Assembly (NCBI RefSeq): GCF_910592395.1
Contig: NC_088320.1
Location: 4,712,001-4,776,000 of the forward strand
Direction of reading: 5' to 3'
Length of the DNA stretch: 64,000 nucleotides
Source of the DNA: Lineus longissimus
Taxonomy: Eukaryota > Nemertea > Pilidiophora > Heteronemertea > Lineidae
A program made the translations under genes and the position numbers. Shown one piece after another: positions 24,080 through 35,000 of the stretch. Positions within the stretch are counted from its first letter, which is position 1. Each line of letters opens with the position of its first letter. Below the pieces are notes generated by a model. That model saw nothing but the letters and a program-made list of their open reading frames with translations. It was not told the origin of the DNA and made no database searches.

Positions 24080-24934
24080 TCATACCAATCCAAATGACGA
24101 TATTCTAAAGCATCTGATAATCCACGACGCAAAAAAATAACGATTACTTTTTCGCGTGTGGAAAGAATATCCGTATGAGCAATGGGTCTTGTAGTTTCCA
24201 CTGCTGTGAACTAGTGCGAGTATTGTCTAATACGTGACAGAATAAATTCAAGTTACATCCCTACATGGTCATGTTGCATGTTATCGCCGCTTTGAAATCA
24301 TAGTCTCACACCACAGCTTTACATGACATTATTCTACCTTGTTTACATATCCATAGGGCGTTCACAGTTTTCACATCAAATACATTTTCTCCCTCCACGC
24401 ATCTATGTCGATCAATCCATATAACTGATAACCAATACAATGATATCATCACGTCAACCTTGGCTCCAGTACGTATAAACACCTTACCGCTGTGCTAAAT
24501 CTCCGTTCCGAATCAATACTTTAATGATTACTTTAATGATTTCGATTACACGCTGGGCTGAGGTTGTTTATTGATCACATTCGCAAAGCCACGTGTTACA
24601 TGGAATTGACAACACCCAGCTGAGCGTGTGCAATAGATGATAAAGCCTGCACTGAGCAACAGTTGGCGAAGACGGGGATAAGCAGGTATGCGCAGAAACA
24701 GGATACGACAGTAGATTGCCTTATAATCATATTGCGCAGTTATACTATACATTTGAAATTGTGCGGCCAACATAGCACTAACGCACACGTAGAGTCACAA
24801 CGATCATTGGATGTATTTTTTACATAGTGACTACCGGCTAGAGCATGCTGTGGTTACACTTCACTGGTGGTCGTCATGTTATGAATATAGTAGGAAAATT
24901 GTCTAATTCGACCGAACAATGAAAAGGTACATCC

Positions 24935-25140
24935 CCACCATTCTTTGACTGTGACAAGCCGCCAGTTTTATCTGTGTTTGCCTCCTGTGTTAAGCCATCT
25001 TTCATGATGCTGATGACGAGGATGCTTTGTCTTGTGTTGTTTATTCCAGTGTGTCTCTTCACAAATGGCGGCGTGCTCGTCGGTGCGCTGTCACCAACGA
25101 CGCCACCGACACCAGTCGCGCTAGTCACGTGATCAGAAAG
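24935..25140 (-). pseudogene. Fragment copied from the MFSD6-like loop exon
   Basis: Read on the minus strand, this stretch closely matches plus-strand 14721-14921 of the MFS gene, including SDH-TxATGV-x-GV-x-GDSA, TPPF-x-KRH and QEANTDKTG-x-LSQSKNGG. The middle is shifted by small indels whose net effect keeps the frame, giving unrelated residues there. There are no flanking transmembrane segments. It is either a duplicated coding fragment or a repeat also present in the MFS exon. Confidence 0.75.
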
Positions 25141-25927
25141 ATTTTCCATTGCACTCCTGACTCAATAGGTGGGGGAAATCAGCATATGTCAAAAGAGCAT
25201 AATGGGGTCGCGCTTGATACCTAATTAATCATTCACATTCCCCAGTCTCCAGTTGCTTATTACTCGTCAATCCCTCCTGCATCATCAGCCCTCACGTGGT
25301 TCTCGCACACAATGGTCGAGCAAGAATCACCGTATGGTGTCGCTTGTGATGTGACGGACAACATTATTGGACAACGTCACAACCAGGTGTGTCGCTGTGT
25401 GGTTGTCCATGTTTTTTATTTCTGGACGACACCAACTAATAGTGCAATGGCACAACCTGACATTGTCCAATGACAGACAACAACAGCCCTGGCAGTGTAC
25501 AACCAGATGTCTATTGATGTGGTTGTTCTTCCAATTCATGTGAGACTCAACTTGGACGAGATCTGAAGGTGTCTCACCATTTCGTCAGATGGGACATCCA
25601 TAGCCCTCCAAATGAAAACTGATGTTCCGAGACTACCTCTTTGAGATTAGCTGAAGCTCCACTTCCTGGTGTCTCGTTACAAGTGCATTACTTTGGATTA
25701 CCACACTGAGTTGGTGCATGTGGAGCATTTAGAAACGTGACAGCAGGAACCGTACCGGGAATCATTACTCGCACTCACTCGAGGGATCCAACGCGCCCCT
25801 CAGTGTTGTTTGAAACAAATAACAACGAGATATGTTAATGTCAAAGCCGTTTTTATCTTTATAATACATTGTTACAGCTCATTTTTTGGAGCGCAATACA
25901 TGTAATCAATGGGAGCTCATCAACATT
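25141..25927. other. Non-coding stretch before small PAN gene A
   Basis: No gene is seen. Around 25370-25530 there are several related words (ACAACCAG-x-TGTC, GTGGTTGT, GACAAC in both orientations), suggesting a decayed inverted or tandem repeat. From about 25660 to 25930 the sequence is homologous to 29230-29500, which marks the downstream part of the duplication that produced the two small PAN genes. Confidence 0.5.
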
Positions 25928-25933
25928 TTTATT
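25928..25933 (-). terminator. Polyadenylation signal of PAN gene A
   Basis: AATAAA on the minus strand just after the stop codon. PAN gene B reads AATATAAA at the equivalent place. Confidence 0.6.
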
Positions 25934-25942
25934 TCGTACTCT

Positions 25943-26890
25943 CTAGGCTTTAGCACCGTGTTTGCCACCTTTGGCGCCTCCTAAAATGTAAAATACATGT
26001 ACAGTTGGCATTAACAATATATCCGCTTGTGAAAAACTCGTTATGTTTGACGCAACGACAGTTCATGTGCCCGCATATTTAGTCTTCAATCTTATAGAAA
26101 TAAAAGCTATGTCAGTTTTTTTTTCTTAAAATCACATCATTCATTAGGGTTTTTTAGATTAGAATATTGATAACCCACTGTCATGACTGTCGTCATTGAC
26201 AATCTCACCAAAACCGCTCGGGAAGAGGTATGTGTGGGTCTAGGTTTTATCTCCAACCTCGCAGTTTTGTTGAAACAACCAATACCACCGGTTCGGTATC
26301 AATTCTTCAAACCAAACAGCTGAACTAGTATATGCTAAAAGGCATAAACTTACCCCTGCAAACATACGAGTCGACATCTTTATTATGTCTTTGACTCTTC
26401 CCCGCGACCGTATCGATCAGGTAACACTTGTGGGTGGTTTTGTTGAAGTCGACCGCCCCACACCCAGCTTTACAAGCTGCTTTACATGCTTTAGCATGGG
26501 AGATTCCTTTCTTTTCCACCCCGCCAAAATATTGGTGGTTGGGCTTCTTTTCCCATTTGGCGCATCCGTTGGCTGCAATGAAACAGAAAGACAAGCCATG
26601 CAATTTACCTTGTCGTAATTTCATAGCCACAAGACAAGCCATGCAATTTACCTTGTCGTAATTTCAAAGCCACACCCAAGGTCGACGACCTCTTTAAAAT
26701 AATAGATTGAGACCTTGTTTAAGTTCTTATACAATATGCTTCTGAAATCAGTATGTACCTTCCTTAAAAGACCCTTGTAATATATTTAATTAAAGCGATT
26801 TCTTGAAGTTAAATCGGAAATTCTATGTGACTTACCCAGGTTGCTAATCAGGACAATTGCCAGGAAGACAGACAATGCAAAGCGATTCAT
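25943..26890 (-). CDS. Small secreted PAN-domain protein A (three exons, 103 aa, basic tail)
   Basis: Exons 26836-26890, 26354-26572 and 25943-25980, all joined in phase 1, give 103 codons plus TAG. Exon 1 is a signal peptide (MNRFALSVFLAIVLISNL). Exon 2 is one PAN/apple-like domain with six cysteines, with the pattern C...CKAACKAGC then KCYLID and SYVC. Exon 3 is a 12-residue Gly/Lys/His tail (GGAKGGKHGAKA). PAN domains bind proteins or carbohydrates (family knowledge); the ligand is unknown. An AATAAA lies ten bases past the stop (25928-25933). Its paralogue B begins about 4.1 kb further right on the same strand. Confidence 0.88.
26206..26272. repeat. Intronic hairpin in PAN gene A
   Basis: Inverted arms CACCAAAACCGC (26206-26217) and GCAGTTTTGTTG (26261-26272), imperfect, in the second intron. 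The same hairpin with perfect arms lies at the same place in gene B. Confidence 0.6.
26590..26675. repeat. Tandem 43-bp duplication
   Basis: Two adjacent, nearly identical copies starting GACAAGCCATGCAATTTACC (26590 and 26633), in the first intron of PAN gene A close to the exon 2 acceptor. Confidence 0.9.
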
Positions 26891-29502
26891 GGTGAGATCT
26901 TGGCTGGCAAGAAAATAAAAAGAGAAAGTGAGTCAACCGATTTATTGCATTTGAAGAGGTTCGACGTGGGTACCAGGTCTAAGAGGAAGTCTTCTCAGCT
27001 CTTTAGCCTTGCCTTTTAGATTTTTCGAATTTTATTGGGGCATGTATTAAAATACAGGCGTATGATTAACTCTCGAACGCACTAGACATAAAAATGCGTC
27101 GAATAGCTACGTTACAGTTAATGTTAAGGTTCCGTAAAGTTGATTTCTCCTGTAACTTCACCTAGTTGGGCCAAATGCGAAATATGTTACCCTGGCACTG
27201 AAAATGTGTGTGCATATACGGTACGCCAAATATTTTGTCAATGATTTATCATTCCGGTTATCATTTCAGGTCAGGTCAGGCTAGCTACCTGCCACTGGTA
27301 GCCCTGTAATCCAGTGCCACCTGTCTCAGGTGGGTGACTAGAAATCAAGGTTACTAGTCACTCAGGGCGGATGAGCTCGTCATAGGGTCAACGGCCGACT
27401 AGGTTTCCCCTAGCATTGCCTAGCGGAAACTATGTCTCCCAGGTAACTAGACACACATGTGACTGGTCACCTAGGGGTAACCGGGTAGTCTAGGCTCTTC
27501 AGCCGGGTTATGGCAACCAGACTAGGAGACGGAAACTCCGATATAAAACCTGACCGAAGACGGAGCGCACCGGCCATACTGGCGTCTAACCGGGTACGCA
27601 CGCATTCACAACCTAAAATGCCTATACAAAGCACCTTATTATAAAGTTTTACTTAGGCAGGTTGAACGCTGAAGAAGAAGAAGAATTCCGTTGGAACGAC
27701 GCTCGGTGTCAACAGTTAACGTGTTATGTTGTGAAAGGTAACCAGATCCTTGTGATCTCTTCCAGCATTTTCACATCTAAACCCATTTCGTTAAAGTGTT
27801 CTGTAGCAATAGGAAGAACTTAGCGGCAGAGGGAAAATGCCAAGTGCCCGGAGAGAGACCGAGCTGTAAGACGAAATAACTACAACCTTAACTTTAAGAC
27901 TGGCAGGCTGGGGACGAGCCTATTCCCTGAGGCAAAGGACAGGAGAAATTGATTGATCAAAGCTCAAAGCTTGAAGCTTGGGGATTGGAGACTGGCGTTC
28001 TTAGCCTCGGTCAGCAGCCAGTTTAGGAGAAGGGAAACTCTGATATTTAACCCGGGCAGTAAAAACCGCCTGTGTGCCTGAAAATTCACCGAAATCGACA
28101 GGGTCCTGCCTGTGTGGTACTGCTGAAATGTACAAATTTGTTTACACCTACCTGAGAGAAGACTATGGACGTTGCTCTTTCGGGTTCCGAAATGCTAATA
28201 ACGTTGACGAGGAGAGGAGGGTTTATAACGAATCTCTAATTAATTTCCACATCTGTTAAAAACGGGATATAATTATAGTCATTGATTACATTTAATAGAT
28301 TTTAATGAATTTTTTTCAATTGACATGTCTCGAAAGTAAATTATGGTGATTGGGACCAGTGTAAACAATGCCTAGTCGTCAGAGTGACATATGGTCGATG
28401 GAAGACGAAAAATATATATACATTTATTATAAAACGGGACATAATTATAGTCATTTGATTATATTTAATAGATTTTAATGAATCCTTCTCAAATGGACAT
28501 GTCTCGAAAGTAGATTATGGTGATTGGGACCATTGTATACAATGCCTAGTCGTCAGAGTGACATATGGTCGATGGAAGACGAAAAATTTATATACATTTA
28601 TTATAAACGTGTCTTTCTTTATTCAGTCGTTCCGACAAACCGCCACACTAAAAGTGCAATAAGTATACAAAACCTATAGTCAGTCGTTTAAAAGTGCCAT
28701 TGCGGTAAAAAAGGAAACTCCCCTATCAAGGACATCTGGTTAATTGGGATATTTACCTTCGCAGTGTAGTTTTAAAAGGATTTACGCGGTAATGTTTCGA
28801 CTTTGTCCTCAACAGACCAGTATGGATACTCAGAGTACAAGGAAATGATACATGTACTTTACATCCTGAGAGCATAGGAATGATTCTTTCCAAGGGATAT
28901 GAAACCTTCTTTCCACCCCCGACGCCCAGTCACCCCAGACGCATACATGTATATTATAATGAAATATGTTCAGTTAACCGTAGACTTAACAGGTGTTACT
29001 GGAGATTAGCAACCTACATGTAATTAAAATGTTAATGAGGTGTCAAAATTTTTTTTAATGGGCACTGATAGTTAAAGTATAATCTATTGTGTTGGGTTTT
29101 TTTATCTAGATTTTATTTTTTAAGAAAATATCTGTATTTCGAGTGGCAGGCATTACTCCCAAAAGGTCCATTCCTACCTTAATAACACTAGCAGGAATTT
29201 TTTTTGCAGTTACACATGACCCGGTTTTTGATCAACTCCAGGTGTCCCGCAACAAGTGCATTACTTTGGATACCACACTGAGTTATTTAGAAACGTGACA
29301 GTAGGAACCGAATCGGGAATCATTACTCGCACTCACTCGAAGCATCATACCGCGCCCCTCAGTGTTGTTTCAAACAAATAACAACGAGATATGTTAATGT
29401 CAAAGCCCTTTTTTATCTTCATAATACATTTTTACAGCTCATTTTTCGGAGCGCAATACATGTAATCAATGGGAGCTCATCAACATTTATATTTTGTACT
29501 CT
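26891..29502. other. Spacer between the two small PAN genes
   Basis: It holds the presumed promoter of gene A on its left side. Around 27270-27550 the sequence is rich in CTAG-containing words in both orientations and ends in GATATAAAAC on the plus strand. A related block (GGAAACTCTGATATTTAAC) recurs near 28030, hinting at an old repeat family. A 172-bp tandem duplication lies at 28259-28604. No gene is supported. Confidence 0.45.
28259..28604. repeat. Tandem duplication, 172-bp period, two copies
   Basis: Copy 1 is 28259-28430 and copy 2 is 28431-28604. Both begin AAAACGGGA-x-ATAATTATAG and end CATTTATTATA, with a few substitutions and 1-2 bp indels. Confidence 0.92.
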
Positions 29503-30986
29503 CTAGGCCGGTGTCGCCCCGTCGTCGGTAGCAGCGTCTGTGCCATCTCCGGCAGAATCATCTGCAGGAGCTGAGTCATCTGCAGGAGCTGAGTCATCTG
29601 CTGAAGCGCCGCTCGAGTCATCCCCTCCTAAAATGTAAAATAGAATTGGCATTAACAATATATCTGCTTGTGAAAACTCGTCAGGTTTAATCAATCTACT
29701 GGACGCAACGACAGTTCATCTACTAGAAATAAAAGCTATGTCAGCTTTTTCTTTTTTCCTTTTTGTAGAAAGACAAACGATTACTACGAAGTGATGCTTT
29801 CAATGAGCACATGCAGCTTACTGCATATTAGAAATAATACACACCAGCAGTCTACCTATTCGTATTCCTACAGCAGGTGCCTCTGTTACACATTAAGCCT
29901 TTTACATGTATGAACCTTTTGTACAGGCTTCGCTCAACCGGCTTGATTTCATCGACGCAGTATATATACATGTATATGCAGATTATATTGCACCCTCACA
30001 CTCTTCAAAAATCTAAAATTAAAACTGAGGATAAGATTGGTTTCTCATCCATACAAACTGATAAATCTTTGAAAGATTAATCTTATATTGATTTGTGGCC
30101 TATATTCTGAGATTGTTACCATATCATCTCACCCCATGTACATGTACATGGATTTAAAATAAACCGCACTTCGCAGTGTAAACGCGCTATGCGCCTAGGA
30201 AGCCTCGTTTTGGTTGGGCAAGCCAAAACCGCTTAAGTTGGTGCAAAATACCGGAGTTCACCAAAACCGCTCGGGTAGGGATGAGTGTTGGTCTACAATT
30301 TAGCTCCACCCTCGCGGTTTTGGTGAGACAGCCAATATATACAGTTCGGTATCAATTCCTCAAACCAAACAGCTGGATAGGTATATTTAAGCATGCTAAA
30401 AGGCATAAACTTACCGCTGCAAACATACGAGTCGACATCGTTATTACTTCCGTCTTTTTTCCCCGCGACCGTATCGATCAGGTAACACTTGCTGGAGGTT
30501 TTGTTGAAGTCGACCGCCTCACAGCCATCTGCACAAGCTGCTTTACATGATTCAGCGTCGGAGATTCCTGACTCTTCCTTCCCACCAAAATATTGGTGGT
30601 TGGGCTGTTCGTCCCAGTTGGCGCATCCGTTTGCTGCAATAAAACAGAAAGACAAGCCATGAAATTTACCGTGTCGTAATTTCATAGCCACACCCAAGAT
30701 CGGCGACCTCATGAAGATACTAATTTGAGACATTGTTTACGTTCTTACACAATGTGCTTCTGAAATCAGTATGTGCCTTCCGTAAAAGACCCTCATTCTG
30801 ATTAGGACGACGTGGGGGTTCGAATTAAATCGTTTGGGATCTGATATACATTGAACTTTATGGATGATCCTCCCGATTTAAGTGTGGCGTAAACGCTTGA
30901 TTGATCAGTATACACGTGCTCTTACCTGTTTTTCTTGATAAAACAGCAAACGCAATCGCCAACAGGATACCGGTCTGAGCCTGCAT
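29503..30986 (-). CDS. Small secreted PAN-domain protein B (three exons, 134 aa, acidic tail)
   Basis: Exons 30926-30986, 30415-30633 and 29503-29627, phase 1 throughout, give 134 codons plus TAG. Exon 1 encodes a signal peptide (MQAQTGILLAIAFAVLS). Exon 2 has exactly the same length as in gene A (219 nt) and the same six-cysteine PAN pattern, with CKAACADGC, KCYLIDTVAGK and SYVC. Exon 3 instead encodes a 40-residue acidic tail with a tandem DDSAPA repeat followed by DG- and TDD-rich sequence. Intron and 3' flanking homology to gene A show a segmental tandem duplication, after which the tails diverged. Confidence 0.88.
30259..30325. repeat. Intronic hairpin in PAN gene B
   Basis: Perfect 12-bp inverted arms CACCAAAACCGC (30259-30270) and GCGGTTTTGGTG (30314-30325) with a 43-bp loop, in the second intron. 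A counterpart lies in gene A. Another AAAACCGC word just outside at 30221-30232 may be part of the same decayed element. Confidence 0.7.
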
Positions 30987-31877
30987 TTACTTGTAGTTCT
31001 AAATTTAAAGGAAAAAAAGTTACAAAACAATTATTCTAACCATTGTAAATCAGGAACAAGAATCTCATACGAGGAACTTAGTGGCATTTTCGTTCACGAT
31101 GACTCTGAATTAGGGTTAAATTCTATAATGATAATATACATACCTGCACCGTTTTTTCTTTCACGTCTGATGATCTGTAATTCTTTAAGTTATCTGATCA
31201 ATTCCCCCAGGGGATCATTAATATATGCATTCGATGGAGATTGGAAAGTTGCAGGTGGTTGCATTTGCACTATGAAGTGGTTCCCTCTTAGAATATTCGA
31301 TCCATCCTAACACTTCTCGTACACTGAGCAACTGACATGCACATCGCAAGCCTGAATCATGTACCGAATACTGCATGAATATTTGGGGAATGCAGCAAGA
31401 TGCATATAATTTATTTGATCGATTTCGTTCAGGGGGCAAATCTATTCAGAGTGCTATCCTTTCACGTACAGGTTTACGTACTATTAATGAAAAGATGAAT
31501 TGTCAACTTGACATTTTCCTACAAGACTATGCCTCTGATACACACACACTGTATGGAGAAATGCAGTAAGATACATAAAATGTATAAAGGCACAGCATGT
31601 TCTCGCAAAGGTTGTGTCTCGGCTCGGATGCAATATACGAACGTGTTTTTGCCACTCAATACAAGTGAAATAAGTGACTTGTGCAATCATTTGTATTTTC
31701 TACAGCATTAAATAAAGACCACAGGACCCTGTATCAGGAGATTGGCCAAGCGTTGGAGTAGTTGGGACATTCTACAAAGAGACTACCACGTGCCTAGTGT
31801 GCATGTTTATAAAATCCATGACAAACCGCATACAAGGAGATAGCATGAAAAACAATGGACGTTATTTGAATATTATG
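30987..31877. other. Spacer between PAN gene B and the giant gene
   Basis: About 0.9 kb, AT-rich, containing the presumed promoter of PAN gene B and the 3' end of the giant gene's transcript. I see nothing else in it. Confidence 0.5.
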
Positions 31878-31883
31878 TTTATT
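31878..31883 (-). terminator. Polyadenylation signal of the giant gene
   Basis: AATAAA on the minus strand about 90 bases after the stop at 31972. Confidence 0.65.
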
Positions 31884-31971
31884 ATATATGTTTGCATATC
31901 ATTCTACAGAAAACACGTTACGAGTCCCGGCCTATCCGGCTGTTAGATTATGCATTGCGTCGAAATCTTGT

Positions 31972-32000
31972 TTACTTCTTCGATTCGGAGACCGAGATGC
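31972..32000 (-). CDS. Giant gene, last coding exon
   Basis: After the acceptor TTTTCCAG it reads, in phase 1, R-ISVSESKK and a TAA stop. It accepts the split codon left by the exon at 32839-32868, and an AATAAA follows about 90 bases on. Confidence 0.65.
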
Positions 32001-35000
32001 CTGGAAAATAATGCGTTTAAACCATTAATGAAAAGATAAATTGTCAACTTTACATCTTCCTACAATTTTGACGAGAACACCGAAAAAACTCTGATTTTAT
32101 CTGCATGCAAGATATCTGTCGTATCTAAGACATCTCAATTTTAAGAAGTGCTCACTTTCTTTTAGAATAAGCATAAGGTCAATTGCATATTTTAAGACCT
32201 GTTTATTTCAACAATGCTGCATTGTCACTGTTGACGTTTGATTTAAATGCTTTGCTTATTGGTAATGATCAACCATGCACGCTGTTTGATGATTTCTTTA
32301 AACATCTTGGAAATTCGTTCTCTCTATATTTAAGATGAACATTTCCATTCTAAAGAGGACATTATTATGTCGACAAGAAATACTACCGTATTTTTCTCCA
32401 TTTTTCTTTACTGAAAATTAAAAGGAGGAATGCAATTAGAGAAGCAAAAATCAAAGGCTCTCGTCACCTGGGCTCCTAGGCCAAGGACACAATCTAGTCG
32501 GATAAATTCATGTATAGCAGCTATACGAAATACACTGAACACCTTCTATTAAGGTATCTATCGTGACTATTCCGTTAAACACTATCTTCCGTGACAACTT
32601 CTCCATAAAAAGAATAAGAAAATGGCTATTAGACATGTTAGAAGATTCGTTTAATATTATATGGAATTTCATAACCTTCAATTCATATTTCCCTGCTCTG
32701 ATCACACGCACTGTTATAAATCCTAGGTTTCAGATATGTTATTAGTGGCAATTAACATGATTAATGACGTTAGACAACAATGACGACCTTGATCGACTAA
32801 AGAGAGGTAATATGAGATCTGAACGAATTGCTACTCACGCCATGCCGTGAATTTCTCAGCATCATTGACTGAAAAAATAAGCCTGGGATTGAACTTATGA
32901 AACCTCATGATATGTGAATATTAGGCCTACCTACTAAACACATATTCATTGTATTTCTATTTATTTCGCCAACCTGCAAACATGTCATTAGTGTCTTGAT
33001 TTGCATTTTGAATTAGAGCTGTGGTCTGTACAATTGCGTTGGAATCCTGAAATACTCCTTTGTTTAACGGACATTTAGACACTAAACATTTTCAAATGAA
33101 CTTTTAAAATGTTTATTTTACTCTTTCAGCAGTTAAACGTACCGACACAGCTGCTACCTCTGGCTACAGTGCCGGATACACATGTTCCCTCGAACATAGT
33201 ATTGGGGAAGTCCTGGCCGACGGCAAAACCGCTACCGCCCTCAGTAGTGGTTGTAGTAGTGTAAGATGTTGTGGAACCAGCTTGATATAAAAATATATTT
33301 TGTTTAGATATTTGATCTAAAGTCGCTGTGTGGTAATAAACCATGACAACTCCATGACAGAGTCCAGAAATCACCGACAGAAATGCACATGACACGATAG
33401 TCGGGACTGACATCTCAATTTGAGCAGACACGATTTCAAAGACGTATATGCCTATCAAGCAGGATTAAATATATACCAAAGTATATGCCTATCAATCAGG
33501 ACATACTATCTCATACAAAGTACGCACGACATAGCAGGGTTGTCAAACGCGATTCATAAGGCTTGATTGCGGCTGCAGAATGTTCCAGGTACAGTTTCAA
33601 ATCAAGAAGCCATCACGTTACAGTTCATACAAACATACCAGCAGGCTCCTCAATTTCCTCAGATTTCTCAGATTCCTCAGATTTCTCTGGTTCCTCAGCA
33701 CTCTCAACTGCGGTAAAAAATGAAAATCAACTGAAGGCAGGCTTAAATTGGCAAACTATAAAGCCGGTTTCACAATATGCTGCTTCATTTACCGCATAGA
33801 GATATGGGACATTGCATACGGCAGAATCAGCTCAAATTTAGTTGTGGTGCACCGTAAAGTGAGGCATGCGATATACAGCAAATTAACACGTTTTTCTTCA
33901 GTGGTATGGGCGAAGGCAACAGAGGCAATACCGCTGGAAGTTCAGTATGCCATTTGTAGGTACTATGTATTTCTGAAGAATCGCTTTTTATCTTTCTTCT
34001 CGTCTTTCATTTATAAGATACATTATTGCCAGTTTGAGGTTATAGTGTGCACACGTTGTTTTTCTTTGGGATCGTATGATTCGAGTGTTTGCTTTTGAAG
34101 ATGTTAAGTGCCAATTAAATGTCGTTTCAGACCCTCCATCATCTGGGATACAGTTACGAAACACATCATACATCTATTATCCTTCTGGTGACAACAACCG
34201 AATACTGAATAAGGAAGTTGTCTTTCACATACCCTGATACTCAATGTCGTAAGCCTTGGCGTTCACCTTTACTGGAGAGAGAAAACAAAATAATATTTAA
34301 GGGGCAGGCATTTTATCACCCTAAGTGACTTGATCCGGCACACAGGACCATGAAAACCTCGTAAAAATGCACTCACATGAATAATTTACTTCTGTGCGGA
34401 CAGTTATTGCAGACCATCTGTGTTTGCAATATTCATTTTTATATTTTCTCTCTCCATTGAGTTGGGAGAAACTATCAAAAATTAAAAACTAACTTCGTTA
34501 AAACTACTTACACCATGCAAGAAACTTGTTGACATCATTGACTGAAAATATAGATAAGTAGATATTGAATAAGTTGTATTGCATTTATGTAGCAAAATCG
34601 GCGATTCCTATCAAAAAGTTATGATGATAAAAATAAATGGTTAGAATAGTTATTCTTTATTGTTAAAGTTATTTTGAAATTATGACTTACATTATGCTAC
34701 GAGTGATTCTATTGGTACAATATAATCTTTTATTGACCCATACATTTATTACTAGCAAAATCTTAGCCACCAATTTCCAGTAGAATTTATTTGGTTAATT
34801 TGAGATTGCCAAACAGCACTGTTTGAATTCAGAGTGTATTTCAATACCCTTAGTTAAAAATGTGGTACTTAATGTTCGGAACAACGCTGTGTGTGCACGC
34901 TGCATGTTCTAGGGTGTTTACCTTCACAGAATTTCCCCACGGTCTTGGTACCGCTTGGACAGTGACCTCTAAACATACTAATACCAAATCGCTGACCCAC

